NCBI RefSeq assembly: GCF_017654505.1
Contig: NC_054547.1
Location: 27,177,475-27,241,474 of the forward strand
Direction of reading: 5' to 3'
DNA length: 64,000 nucleotides
Origin: Polyodon spathula
Taxonomy: Eukaryota > Chordata > Actinopteri > Acipenseriformes > Polyodontidae
The notes beneath the pieces were generated by a model. It searched no databases. It was not told the DNA's origin and saw only the letters and a program-made list of their open reading frames with translations. Both the position numbers and the translations under genes were made by a program. Below, piece after piece: positions 1 to 16,514 of this stretch. Each line of letters starts with the position of its first letter. Position 1 is the first letter of the stretch.

Positions 1-3761
<3,761 letters not shown>

Positions 3762-4377
3762 GTGATATTGCTGCACTTGCTCATTTGAAATATTTTGAAG
3801 ATTGTATGATTATCCATTAAGATATACTGATATTTGGTAACCATGAGATCTGAATGGGATGAAAAGGGCAACAGATGCCCTATATCTAGTTGTTCTGAAT
3901 GTATGGGTGCTTTACCAAAACTTGCTGGAGGGTACTGTTTGACAAACATAATTTATGTAACCATCTGGAAAATCAATTCCAACTTAATAGTGGGCCTAGA
4001 TAGAAAAAGATGTGGACTGTGGATCTATTTAGGACTCCATACCCTTTCCTGGAGGGGCGTAACTAATGGTAAAAAATCCAGTAAGTTTTAAAGCATTTGG
4101 TCCCTATTGTCAGATTTCATGTAGGACACACACTGTTACAGAACATTTATTGTATTGCATCCTAGTAACTACCTTTCCGTCAATGTCTGTACTTTTATAA
4201 CTCTTTGCTTTGCTTTACAAAAGCCTGGCTGCTGGTAATACTCTGTAGACAATGGTTAGTCAAGGGGTGTGTAAAGTAGTAAATAATAAGAAGGGGGGAG
4301 TTGAGGTGATATGAAATTACATATTGGTAAATTGGCTGTACAGCTGCATATACAATATATTTTGTAAAGCTCATAAC

Positions 4378-4578
4378 AGGTGAGGCTCATTGGTTATGAT
4401 TGGGCTAATTTACCATTCTAAGTGTAACAAATAGAGACAGCTGCTTGGAGTTGTGGTAATTGCTGTTCTCCACAGAGTCTAAGAAAAGCAGCAATCATCA
4501 CACATCCACGCAGTTGTTTTTTCACTGGTTTCATTTTGAATGGTAAATTAGCTCAATTAACAACAATGATCCTCACCT
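4378..4578. mobile_element. Palindromic MITE (about 200 bp)
   Basis: Arms 4378-4424 and 4532-4578 are imperfect inverted copies, both with AGGTGAGG...TCATTG and AGCTAATTTACCATTC-type blocks. Ends read AGGTGAGG / CCTCACCT. No coding capacity, so a non-autonomous DNA element; superfamily not determined. Confidence 0.55.
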
Positions 4579-4719
4579 GATTGTCAACACCTGCTTTCAG
4601 TGGCAAGCTCAATCCGAATGATCAATAATCATTCTGTGTAGCATTTACAGGTGACAACAGGTGGCTGGTGGCAGCAGGTTGTTGCCTTGACTTCTATAGG
4701 ACCGAGTGTCTAGAAAAGT

Positions 4720-5115
4720 GTTACTGTGACTGTCTATCCTCGTGAATCTGCTCCTGGCTCTTGCTAAACTGGCCATTTACAAGACCAGGAAGCGTAAGAT
4801 GAGCGGGGAAGGTCTCTTTGACTGCGGAGCCATGTTCAGGGCCCTCCTCCGGTCTAGGGTTAATTTAGAGCATGCCCACGCGGAGTCTGCTGGCGACATG
4901 CCATCGTTTGTCGAACGGGGGACTCTAGGGGGCGTGCTCTGTACCACCTCCCCTTTTGTTTTGAATATTTAATTTACAGTCTTTTTGACCGGTTTTCGTT
5001 TAATTAGTTTAAGGCCCATCCTTTTTAGCACCCCTAATGGTGCTAATTTGAATTTCTTTCCAGCTGTCTTTGGACAGCTGGTGTAGTCCCATTAAAATGG
5101 GCCTTAAAATAGGAC
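4720..5115 (+). mobile_element. Non-LTR retrotransposon 3' end (ORF2 C-terminus plus structured 3' UTR)
   Basis: The + frame up to 4972 reads LAKLAIYKTRKRKM, FRALLRSRVNLEHAHA, SFVERG and GGVLCTTSP, the pattern seen at the C-terminus of fish LINE endonuclease/RT proteins. It is followed by a 3' UTR with a 12-bp stem (5008-5019 with 5097-5108) enclosing two hairpins: TTAGCACC/GGTGCTAA (25-32/39-46 of 5000s) and CCAGCTGTC/GACAGCTGG (5060-5068/5073-5081). Such 3' hairpins are known recognition sites for some LINE reverse transcriptases. The 5' part is missing. Confidence 0.6.
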
Positions 5116-5599
5116 TGTGACTGTCTTCCTGCCATTTGTTTATCTCTAACACCCTGGTAACGCTTAATACGTTAAACAAATATATTTTAATTCAGTCTGA
5201 TGGTGCTATCTGATCAATTGAATACAGTATTTAAAGACACAATGTTGACCTTATAAAAATCAAAAAATGTGAGGGGACAGTGGGGCTAGATGACCCTTGC
5301 CCCACTCTGTCAACTTGTAAAGATCAGATATAATTTCTGACAGCACTATATATTTAATTAACACATTTTGTTTGAAAATCACTTGCTACTGAAGCCCTCG
5401 TTACTATACCATGAGTTTGATTACAATAACACCTTTTTTTGAAAATCTTGCCTCACAGATCTTGTGATAGCTGTTTTTGTTTTAGGTATTATGCTGCCAA
5501 CATGCACATAATGCTCTGTAAAAGGTTAAAAAGTTGTATACTAGGGTTTGGGTAATAAAACGACTATCTTATAACAGACAGAAGGGTCTTGCAGCCGCA

Positions 5600-6060
5600 T
5601 TCAACTGTAACCGAAAAGCTGATTTGAAAGCTGACTTTCAAACAGCATGGTCACCTGGGAGCCAGTGTCCAGCAAACATGGTACAGGCACTCCTTCCAGC
5701 TGGATGGACAAGATAGGACTCTCACCAATCATGGTTGTATTCCCTCGCTGGCTATCTCCATCCACACCCCCCACCATCTGTTCCCAGGCAGTTAGGCTTA
5801 CTAGTTTAAAGGCAGCTAAGGTGAGGCTTCCTGCGGTCTCCTTCTCTGTGGACAGTAACTTTGTAGATGTCCAGTCTCCTGGCACTGCCAGCACATGACC
5901 CTCCCCTGTGCATCACAATCACCAGACCTTCAATTGCTGACATCCGGGGCACTATCTAAGCCCCAAGGACATCATTTCTGCTGTGTTCCAGGACCTGTAG
6001 GGACATAGTTAGACCCACCCTGGTGATACTGAGGGCTCTAACCAGCCACCACTTTCTTAA
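5600..6060 (-). pseudogene. Gypsy (Ty3-type) gag zinc knuckle and protease remnant
   Basis: On the minus strand a CCHC knuckle (CWQCQETGHLQSYC, about 5850-5900) lies upstream of an aspartic protease start with catalytic DTGSQVT (about 5630-5660) and ILSIQLEGVPVPCLLDTG. The knuckle and protease are in different frames and stops interrupt them, so it is broken. No RT, integrase or LTR is visible here; it stops where the + strand LINE begins at about 6070. Confidence 0.75.
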
Positions 6061-6069
6061 TTGGGACTG

Positions 6070-7498
6070 TAGCTTTGGACAAGCTCAAGCCAAATGTTCT
6101 CTGTAATTATAGGCCTATTTCCAACCTGCCATTTCTGTCCAAAATTTTGGAATGTGTGGTGGCTCATCAGTTACAGAGTCATCTCTTGAAATGTGACATC
6201 TATGAACCCTTGCAGTCAGGTTTTAGATCACGACATAGCACTGAAACAGCTCTTGTAAAGGTTGTTAACGATCTGTTTATGGCCACTGATTCAGGTGCAC
6301 TGGCCATTTTGGTCTTGCTAGACCTCAGTGCTGCTTTTGACATCATAAACCATTCAATTCTAATCAAGCATTTGAACTGTAATGTGGGTATTGCGGCAGT
6401 GTTTTACAGTGGTTTAGATCACACTTGTCAGATTGTAAAATGGTGCATTTCTAATGCTGGTTATACATCCGACCCTAGTTCAGTATCTACAGGTGTGTCA
6501 CAGGGCTCCATTTTAGGACCCTTACTTTTTAACATCTATATGCTGCCACTTGGACAGATTATATGGTGTGCGTTCTCACTCATACGCAATCAGCACACAA
6601 TTACATATTCAGACTACACCGGATACAAACGTGGCTGTCTTGGTTTTTAATAACTGTTTCTCCAAGATTAAAGTATGGATGCGGCTTAAGTTTGCAGCTA
6701 AATGGGAACAAAACATAAGTAATGCTGCTGGGCTCTCCCCGACAACTGAGAAACATTATTTTTTTAAGTATGGTGTGACGGGTTTGAAGTTAAAGTTAGG
6801 AATCTGGGTGTGCTTTTCGACCCTAGTCCTTCGAGTCTCATATCCGCAATCTCACAAACGTGTCCTTTTTTCATCTCCAGAATATAGCCCGTCTGCACCC
6901 TATCTTGTCAATGCCTGATGCAGAGGTTGGTGCATGCCTTTGTTTCTTTCCATCTTGATTTTTGTAATGCTCTGCTTGCCGGTGCCTCCAAGGCAGGCTG
7001 CAATACATTCAGAACTCTGCCGCTCACATTTTAACTGGTTCTAAATTGGGTGCTCATAATACACAATTGAAGAATTGATTTTAAAAGTTGACTATTAACT
7101 TATAAGGCTCTAAATGGTTTGGCTTCAAATTACATTTCTGAATTGGTAACGAGATACTTTCCGGTCTGTTAAGGATTCTAAAGGCTAAGCTATGTTCTAT
7201 GTGTGACAGGGCTTTTTGCTGTTATGCGCATAGGCTTTGAAGTAATCTTTCACAGGTGATCAAGGACGCTAATATTGTTGATGCTTTTAAAAAACAATAA
7301 AAAATGCATCTCTATGTACAGGCATGGTTAGACTTATGTCGCTATTCAATGTTTTATTTTCTAATCTGTTTTACCTTTAACTATATGCTGTGTATTTCTT
7401 GTTTGTACATTGTTTTGTTGATTTTAGTGTTATTGTTCTAAACTGTACAGTGCTTTGAGATGCTTTCATTTAGGCGCTATACAAAATAAATATTATTA

Positions 7499-7544
<46 letters not shown>

Positions 7545-7545
7545 A
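6070..7545 (+). mobile_element. L2-type LINE, 5'-truncated and frameshifted
   Basis: + strand RT: NYRPISNLPFLSKILE, GFRSRHSTETALVKVVNDL, VLLDLSAAFDIINHSILI and GVSQGSILGPLLFNIYMLPLG (RT blocks 1-4; the YxDD block is lost). Downstream frames decay, but NSAAH-type and SLHWLP-type C-terminal regions are traceable to about 7300. The 3' end, with gtgctttgagatgc...ggcgctatacaaaataaa then (ATT)n, is the usual fish L2 tail. Inactive. Confidence 0.85.
7490..7543. repeat. (ATT)n tail of the LINE
   Basis: Trinucleotide run directly after the L2 3' end. Confidence 0.95.
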
Positions 7546-7819
7546 ACTGACATGTCAACAAAAAAAAAGGAAAGACAGGCATCAGCGAGTGCAATCAAAT
7601 CAGAGAAAAGTTAAACCAATAATAATTCAAACAAATGTTTATATAAATAAAAACTATAATGTAAATCCTAATTTAATACATATAAAAACATTGTGTGAAA
7701 ATAAAAAAAGAACTAAATGACAACCAAGATGCCTATTACATCTGTATGTAGGTGTGTGTGTGTGTGTGAGTTTAATAGAGAGCACGAATACATACATCTC
7801 TTCTATTTGTACACTTCTG

Positions 7820-9072
7820 TTTGATGGACAGCAATCTTCAAGTCACGCCACAAATTTTCAATTGGATTTAGATTGGGGCTCTGACTGGTCCGCGCAAGGA
7901 CATTTACCTTTTTGTTCCTTAGCCACTCCAGTGTAGCTTTGGTTGTGTGCTTTGGGTCATATTGTCATGCTGAAAGGTGAACCTCCATCCCAATTTCAGC
8001 TTTCTTGCAGAGGGCAGCAGGTTTCCCTCAAGGACTTCTCTATATTTGGCTCCGTTCATTTTCCCTTCTATCCTGACAAGGGCCCCAGTCCCTGCAGATG
8101 AGAAACATCCCCATAACATGATGCTGCCACCACCATGCCTCACAGTAGGGATGGTATTCTTTGGGTGATGCGCTGTGTTGGGTTTACGCCAAACATAACG
8201 CTTTGCATTTAGGCCAAAAAGTTCCATTTTAGATTCGTCAGACCACAAAACTTTTTGCCACAGAGCTACAGAATCTCCTGAGTGTTTTTTTTTGCATTCT
8301 TCAAAGGTGGGCTTTCTTGAGTAATGGCTTCCTTCTTGCCACCCTACCATACAGGCCAGATTTGAGGAGTGCTTGGGATATTGTTGTCACATGCACACTT
8401 TGAATAGTATTGGCCATTAAAGCCTGAAGCTCTTGTAAAGTTGCCATTGGCCTCTTAGTAGCCTCTCTGATCAGACTCCTTGTTGCTTGGTCATCCAGTT
8501 TGGAGGGACGGCCTGATCTAGACAGAGTCTTGGTGGTGCCATACACATTCCACATCTTCATAATTGTCTTGACCTTGCTCCAAGGGATATTCAAGGCCTT
8601 TGATATTTTTTTATACTCATCCCCTGATCTGTGCCTTTCAACAATTTTGCCCCAGAGTTTTTTTGAAAGTGCCTTGGTGCTTATGGTTGAGTCTTTGCTT
8701 TGAAATGCACTACTCAGCAGAGGGAACCTATAGGAACTGCTGAATTTATCCTGAAATCATGTGAATCACTACAATTTAACACAGGTGGAGGCCACTTAAC
8801 TATGTGTGTGATTTTGAAGGCGATTGGTTACACCTGAGCTAATTTAGGATTCCTATTATAAGGGGGGTGGACACTTATCCAACCAAGCTATTTCAGTTTT
8901 TTATTTGTAATTAATTTTCTACAAATTTCTAGAATTTTTTTTCACTTGGAAGTTGTGGGGTAGGATGTGTAGATAAATGAAAAAAAATCTAGTATTTTAA
9001 TGCATTTTAATTGCAGTCTATAAGGCAACAAAAGCTGAACATTTTGAAAGTGGGTGTAGACTTTCTATAAGG

Positions 9073-9074
<2 letters not shown>
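7820..9074 (-). mobile_element. Tc1/mariner element, left TIR lost
   Basis: Minus-strand transposase region with the right terminal inverted repeat (about 8870-9074, ending gtgtagactttctataaggca) still present. The element then runs into (TA)n. The left TIR is missing; the transposase C-terminus begins abruptly near 7820. Confidence 0.85.
7822..8703 (-). pseudogene. Broken Tc1 transposase
   Basis: DD34E-type transposase in pieces: paired-like DNA-binding region with SGRPSKLDD (8301-8594), then KVLWSDESKMELFG and [20 protein letters not shown] (7919-8350). A frameshift falls right after the second catalytic Asp (QHDN), and the last part, [13 protein letters not shown] with the third catalytic Glu, is in another frame. 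Not functional. Confidence 0.85.
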
Positions 9075-9104
<30 letters not shown>

Positions 9105-9150
9105 CCGTGTGTCATATATAATCTATATAATATATATATATATATATAAT
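9074..9150. repeat. (TA)n-rich microsatellite
   Basis: Interrupted AT dinucleotide runs at the edge of the Tc1 element. Confidence 0.9.
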
Positions 9151-10099
9151 ATATAGTCTATCAGATACACCAATATGGTATACCAGTTCTAATAGTCTCT
9201 GTGGTGCTAATGGTGTCTGTTGTGCCAGTAAGTTTCTATATAAAGCCTTCATTTTAGCTGTACAGTATAAACTTCACATTACCATTTACTTGAGGGACAC
9301 TATCCACCGTTTCATCAGCCTCAGTTCTGTTGCCATCTTCACTGTCATCTTCTTCATTTCAGTCAAGTCCAGTTCATCTGTCACATCACAGAATTAGATT
9401 TGGAACTTACTGTTTTCTAAGATACTTTTTGCAGATAATTTTAAATGAGAGAAGCATACTCCCTCAGTCAGCTCTATTATATGTTAATTCTGAATGTTTT
9501 CCATGCCAGAATGCCTTATTATGCCAAGACAAGTATTGTATTTAAACAATGTTATGTGCCCTCTGGACCAATTTGTTTGTTGAGTTTTAAATGGTGGGTT
9601 AAATTATTGAGTTTTGGAAGTGGAAACCCTGACAAGATCTTGTGTGTTAGCAATACACTGAAGAACACACAGTAGAGGATCAAGGGGTACAAATTTCAAC
9701 ATAAGATTTATGCTAACTACTTATATGTAAATCCATCAAACCTTAACGCTCACCTTTACATCTCACTCCAGACCACCTAAAAGCTACGAACAGTCCGTTG
9801 CACTCCATGCATTTTTCCCAAACCAAAGACATCATCTCTTATGTCGTGATTGAGACACTAATAAAAATATAAATTTATTTAAAATACCACACATATTTAA
9901 AAAATGCATTATTTTACATTGGGAAAAACTTCATTCTGCTGCAAGGAGATGATTAAATCATGGATAAGACTTCCCAATGCTCGATACACATAAAGCATCT
10001 AGTATTCAATAACTAATGAAATAAGCATCTAGAATTTGATAAGTAAGTAAGCAATCAGTCCTCCCAAAACACAGATGTCCTTTCAAACCAGGCCTGGGT

Positions 10100-10100
<1 letters not shown>

Positions 10101-10141
<41 letters not shown>
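10101..10141. repeat. (CA)n microsatellite
   Basis: About 20 CA units. Confidence 0.95.
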
Positions 10142-10144
<3 letters not shown>

Positions 10145-10379
10145 ATACACTGATTCTGTTGCAGTAAATGTGTCAAACATTTAATACACAAATTAATGAC
10201 TATCCTGCTAGTGAATACCTATCCCTGTAGCACAATAATATTCAGGGGGTGTAACTTTACAACACAGAACACATTAACATACAAATTTAAGCATTTTAGA
10301 AAATGATTTTTTTGTTTGTTTTGTTGTACTGGAAATCACAACAGGGCTTGTTTTGTAAATTGAATTTTTGAAAACAAAC

Positions 10380-10995
10380 ACCTAGGAGTTTATGTTGACT
10401 CAAAAATGTCTTCATCTACAATAGACAATGTGGGGAAGCTATTAAAAAAAAGGCCAACAAGATGCTTGGATATATAATGAAAAGTGTTGAATTTAAATCA
10501 AGGGAAGTCATGTTAAGACTTTACAATGCATAAGTAAGACCTCATCTAGAATGATGTGTTCAGTTCTGGTCACCTTGCTATAAAAAGGATACTGCTGCTC
10601 TAGAAAGAGTGCAAATAAGAGCGACCAGAATTATTCTGGGTTTAAAAGGCATATCATATGCACTAAATCTATTCAGTCTTGAACAAAGAAGACTATGCAA
10701 TCTGACTCAAGCATTCAAAATTCTAAAAGGTATTGACAATGTCGACCCAACAGAAAAAAAAACAAAGACCAGGGTTCACAAGTGGAGACTAGATAAAGGG
10801 GCATTTAGAACAGAAAATAGGAGGCACTTTTTTACACAGAGAATTGTGGGAATCAGGAACCAACTCCCCAGTAACGTTGTTGAAGCTGACACTGAGATTT
10901 TGGGATCAATAAGCCACTAACAACGAAACGAGCAAGATGGGCCGAATGGCCTCCTCTCGTTTGTAAGTTTTTTATGTTCTTATGTTCTTACATCA
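10380..10995 (+). mobile_element. CR1/L2-like LINE 3' end
   Basis: + strand remnant of the RT C-terminal domain: ALERVQIRATRIILGLKG, LFSLEQRRL, FKILKGIDNVDP, RRHFFTQRIVGIRNQLPSNV (frames shift). It is followed by GGGCCGAATGGCCTCCTCTCG and a short atgttctt-repeat tail, a 3' end very common in non-teleost fish genomes. Confidence 0.75.
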
Positions 10996-11816
10996 ACATA
11001 ACCATGAGACTGTCCCTATACAATATTCTGTTATTAATGACCTTCAGAAATACCACATTTGCTGTGAAAGCTCATAAATACCACCACAAATTGAAAAAGT
11101 TAATTCTCTTATTCCACAAGGGGCAGAGTGTTGCATGGGGATGGCTGAATAGTTACACTCTGGTGTAATCTGATCTGCTCTATAGAGGCTTTTAAAGTTA
11201 ACATGATGTGATGACATATAAAAAAAAATAAGTTATACATTTAGAAATAGCCAACTGGAGTATTGGATCCTAAATTCAGAACAGGGATAATATTGCATTT
11301 TTATTCAGAAATTCAAATAAATGGAAAATGTGAAGAGGAAATATTTTCTGAAAACCAATGTTCTCTTTGGATGCACTGTATGGATGAAAAATGCTGTGCA
11401 GGGATTTACTGCAGCTGTAAAAATAAAGTTGAGCCCTTGTGTCGGGGAGCCCCGCCCCTATGTATATGTGTACGCTATTTATTATGATTTAGTGTATTAT
11501 TATGATTTATGTATTTTATATGACAGCGAAAAGCCAGTGTATTATGTATTATTGTTTGACAAGATGAGCGAGGTGCCCTCAGCCATTATTTGTTTTGTTT
11601 TAGAAATACTTCGTGAGAAAGCATGACTGTCAGCTACAGAATTAATAAAGCTGTGCAAAATGTAACAGAGGGATAATAAGATAATTAATAGCTAGTTAAT
11701 CCCTCGGTCACCACTATAGAGAACTGCAGCTTTGGCTGCACAGGGTGGAGTGTTCATGAGTGGAGAATGGGAATAGAGAGAAGGTAATAGTAAATAGCTT
11801 GTTTAATTTCTGTCTG

Positions 11817-11840
11817 TCCATCCATCCATCCATCCATCCA
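11817..11840. repeat. (TCCA)n microsatellite
   Basis: Six tetranucleotide units. Confidence 0.9.
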
Positions 11841-12049
11841 TTAATCCTAGCCAATGTGCCGATTTGTTTTGGAGAGTTTAATTTTATTAAAACTCTTTAT
11901 TTTGTTTAATAAAAATCTGAGCACCATTGCATCTCAGTTTCACCCCGAACTTGCCTGTGTTGCATTTGTTTCCTGATCTGACATCACACCTACAGCCATC
12001 CTATTCACAGCCCTATTCTGCAGTAAAACTGCATTTTGATCACATATAG

Positions 12050-12521
12050 CACCGTGTAACAATTTTTTTTTTTTTTTTTTTTGTTCCTGGGTAGTAAGTG
12101 TTATTTCCTAATTGCTTATGCCTCAGAAGTATAGAAAATGGCTATTATTCCCCACAAACTTTGCTTTTGTGACCAGGACAGTGATATTTCAAAATATCAC
12201 TATTTCCAATGGGAAAATGGGCAATAATTGTAAATCTCGAAAAACTACTCACTTCTAAATCTTTTGTAGTCATTTTTGTATTACTTTAGTATAAATACAT
12301 GTTAATTTGGATTCATATGTTGTTTTTTTCTGACTTTATGTGAACGAAAAGATACACATTTGCCCGTTTTCCCATTGGAAATAGTGATGTTTGGAAATAT
12401 CACTGTCCTGGTCACAAAAGCAAAGTTAGTGGGGAATAATAGCCATTTTCTATACTTTTGAGGCACAAGCCATTAGGAAATAACACTTACTACCCAGGAA
12501 CAAAAATTGTGTTACATAGTG
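12050..12521. mobile_element. CACTA (EnSpm)-like fold-back element
   Basis: Arms of about 155 bp (12050-12210 and 12365-12521) are inverted copies, about 90% alike by eye, sharing GTTCCTGGGTAGTAAGTG, AATGGCTATTATTCCCCAC and GGACAGTGATATTT. Ends read CAC(C/T)(G/A)TGTAACA and a TAG triplet flanks both sides (12047-12049, 12522-12524). The CACTA-type end and 3-bp duplication fit EnSpm; no transposase inside. Confidence 0.65.
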
Positions 12522-13760
12522 TAGTCGAAGACGTAAAACTGAGCGGACTGTAAATTTGCTTTAACAGTTGTGCTCAATTTAAAGAAACTACACTGCATGA
12601 ATCCAGTTGAGACGGTATTCTGACTACACTATCTAAAAATTAGTAGCACTGTATAGTACTGGATCTGACACATACCAAACTTTAGTACTGATAAAAATGT
12701 GAAACACAAAACCAGAGTCTGAATGAGAAAAACAAAACAAAAGTTTTCAGACAGCTTTTCTTACTGGTTGAGCCACTTTAATTAGTAACCATTTCCCCCC
12801 AGTGTGAACATAGTCTGACAACTTAATTTCTGGCAAATCAAGATAGGTTCTTCTTACAGCCAGACATGGTGTTTGTGGGGGCTCTCACAGCTCTGCAAGA
12901 GCACCAAAGTCCTGACCTCTAGGCACCGGGCTTCTCTCAAGCAGAGACTGACATTTGGTTTGCACTGCAGTTCTCATTCTCTTTTCTAGGTTCAGTAACT
13001 TGCTTTGACTGGAACAGTCTGTCCACCAAGCACTGTTAGCTAAAAATATACAACTGACTAAAACGGTTATTGCCCAGCTGATCTAGGCTGGCATCTTAGT
13101 CAAAACTTGATTTGAACAGATTTTCCACAGATATAATTAGATGTTCCATTTCCGTCTATTATTTTATGCTTTTTTTAAATGTATATTCTATAGCACAATG
13201 CATGCACTTACTAAATCTGGGTGTTGCAGTGTTTTACTTCCTCATTCCCCAATACCAATATCTGCACCTGTGAGGAAAGCCTGCATACAAGTGCCAATCA
13301 AAACACAGCAATGTACTTCTTTATAAGTTGCTGGTGTAGTGCTTTTTTACATATTGAAAAAGTTTCTTTACTTTGAAAATATCAGCTCTATATGTCTAAA
13401 ATGCAATCAGGGGTTTAAGGGTACAAAAAGGCAGTAAATTTAGTTGTGTTCTTCCTTTGAGCTCTGTGGCGCTAATATAATTGATAGCCTCGTATTTCAT
13501 TTGGTAGAAACAGGGGCATGCTTATTTTGTTCAGAAGGTAACAGAGTGGTTTCTAAGAGGAAGGTAGCCTTGGTTCCTGTGTATCTGAAACTACCTTTAG
13601 AGCACAAGACTAAATAGGAAAGAATATATGTTAGCCAGGAAATATATTTTAGAACATAATAATTGAAATATTGTGAAATACAGCTGTTTTGTTTTTCTTT
13701 GTGGATCAAATGTCCATATCATATTAACTCAGTGTTAGTATTTTCTTTTATTTATCACAG

Positions 13761-13826
13761 ATCAACTGTCAATGACTCAGAATGGCTTGGCATGCTTAGC
13801 TGGCAACATGGATATGCATGCCATAT
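13761..13826 (+). other. Orphan exon-like segment (66 nt)
   Basis: Strong acceptor (tttatcacag ending 13760) and donor gtaagt at 13827. Open in two frames (one reads QLSMTQNGLACLAGNMDMHA). I do not recognise the product, and chance is possible. Confidence 0.25.
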
Positions 13827-16514
13827 GTAAGTACCTGTAAATACAATGACATCCAACAATGATTGATAATGTCTGCCTATGCTTCAGGCTCCAATTTGTG
13901 TTGTTAAATTATTTGCCAGAGACCATTTTACACCTAAGTAGAGTTTACAACTTGGCATTTTCATTAAGGGAGTAAGTTGTAAACCAAGAAGACATGTGGG
14001 CTTATCCTTTCAATAGAGATTGAAATAAGATCCTTGAATCTTCCTTAGTAAATTAAGATTGGGAGAGCCCATGGCAGGCTTCCCAGTTGCACCTATGCTT
14101 GAAATGCCAACCCAATTATGCTGATGCTTTTTGCAACAAATTCTATGTTATAATTTACCAGAGAAGAACTTGACTAAAACCCTAAAACATGACAGAAGAG
14201 ATTAATGCAAATGTTGCACTTGTAAAAGCCTCCATATCATTGTTTGCACATTTTGTAGGCTTTTACAGTACAGCACAATTCAAGTCTTTGGGCAGTCTAC
14301 CAAATCCCCACTCTATACAGCTGTGAAAATACATCCAGTGAGGTGGGATTAGAGAGCACTTTAATGTAAAGTTAGTGCAGTCTATATTCCTAGAATATAC
14401 TTCTTTGCCTACACTATTTTCCAAAGATGAGCTCTAACTCTTTAGGTGTACAGTCATAAAGTTATCGAGTCTGGGGTCTAAAGCACTTGCATCAATCTGC
14501 AAAGTGGCACAAACCCTAATCATGTACACACAGTACAGTGGAAAAGGTGCATTAGAACACCTTGCTGCTTTTTCCTATCATAATCATACTGGAAGATGAC
14601 CATGAGAGTTCACATCTTAATACATTCACTGGTTGCTAAACTAGATGAAACAAGTCAGTTTGAATTCAAGCACTCTTGCAGCTGTGAGATGTCCAAAGGC
14701 CTGCCCCACTGCCTACTGAAAAACACTGGATCGCCACATACAGTAGGCGCAGTGAAAACAAGTTGTTTCGGTCACATTTCAGCATCCACCCTGGCTTTCC
14801 TGTGCAGTCTTTCTGCATTTTTGTTATTCAGTTTGTGAATTCAACATGACCACTTATAATTAATCTTAAAAAGCTAAATCAAGACTTCCCCTTTAACTGC
14901 CAGGAACAGACCAGTTTAAGTTTCTATCAAGAGCAGTTCTACCGTAATCCGTGTGTTCGTACAGTAAAAATATGGAGGATTATCATTTGTGATATATTGC
15001 ATACTGGTGGTTAATTATTTTAGTCTAGGCTATATATGCTCTGCATTGGTGTTTAGAGATGCATTCTAAAACACAGCATTGCTAATGTATACTGCCCTGT
15101 GTACTATTCATTCTTGTTGCTTCTTTTTGTTTTGGCTGCTCAGTCGCGCTGGGAGGCCAAAACGGGAGTTGACTGCTTAGAGCCTGGAGGAAGAGCTGCC
15201 CTCAGCGATGGATTTCCTGAGGTTTCCCCCTAAAAAATGTAATATATGTAGGGTTTTTTTCCTTACCTGAGTGCTGAGCGGTTCGTATTTAGTGTGTGCT
15301 CGGGTTTGAGAGGCTTGGCTCTCTCCCTCGGTGCAGTCATGCTCTGGGGGACGGGCCGTGTCTCAGCTGCTGAGTGTCCTTCACAGTCATAAATCATCTG
15401 CAGTTGCAATCACTATCACCATCATTCATTCACTGCCATTCATTTAAGTGGATTCTCCGTTGTCATATCCTTATGAAAAAGGGAGCCACACACATGTAAA
15501 CAGTTTTTTTTCAGTTATTTGTCCATTGTTCTAGTAACTCAATATTAAAAGCAGAAACCCGACCTTGACTTCTTGTGATATGAACTGAGAAAGCTGTCAT
15601 TAACTGGTAATGAATTGGTGTCTCAGGGATGACTAAAATAACATTCTGAAATGTGTAACATAACCAGAAATGAGTAATGTCCTTAACACAAAACAATAGT
15701 TAACCCGCTTGTTAGTTAGCTTGTAACCCTATACATTTTAAAGTTTGCAGCATTGCCAAGACTTCATTTTGGCAATGGTTCACATTGGCTACGTGACCAA
15801 AAGTGAGTACAGAATCGTTCTCCACCCATCTGCCTGCTCATTATTCCTTACAGTTTATATGCTGGTAGAGGACTAGTTGAGCATGTTTGGTAAAGTGCAG
15901 ATTAGAGTGTGACATTAGGACAGGTCTATGGTAGGGGAATACATTTATCTGTATGTTTGCGGGAATGGATGAAAACGAAAATGAAACTGGGACTAACGGG
16001 TGGGACAGGTGTAACCAATTCTGTACCCCCTAAGAAAGCTGTATCCCCTGGCACATTGCGCATGCGTAAAATGAGATCGTCCATTAGGCACGTCTGATTT
16101 TTCTTTTGCTCGTGTCTGAGGTAAAATCCGAGTGATGTGCAGGCGCAGTAGTTGTCGGCTCCATTTTGCCAACATTTACTAACTTTTTCGATAAGACTGC
16201 ACGATTTCTTTGTGATGGGTATAATCAGTTATAGTTTGTTTTTATTAAAACGTCTTTGACATGTGCAGCTAAAACAATCTTTAAATAACGAATGCATAAT
16301 GTATTAACTATGCGACCTACCTGTTTGTAAACGATTGTGCCGATTTCAAAGTAGCATATGTTATGTCTGGAATAAACTACGCATCGTAACTTGTGTAAAT
16401 GATATTAAAAGTACATAATGTATTAACATAACGTTATTGTTTACAGATATTTGTTTATATATTTGTTTTATATACATTACACATACACAAGATTAATAGT
16501 GACAGTGAGAAATA

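Noticed and set aside
5008..5108. T-shaped fold resembling a parvovirus terminal repeat
   Set aside because: Topology alone; it follows directly after a LINE ORF, and no parvoviral coding sequence is present.
15121..15380. GC-richer block considered as the tfrc promoter
   Set aside because: 8 kb from the ATG exon, fewer promoter motifs than 19.4-19.9 kb, and no clear exon donor.
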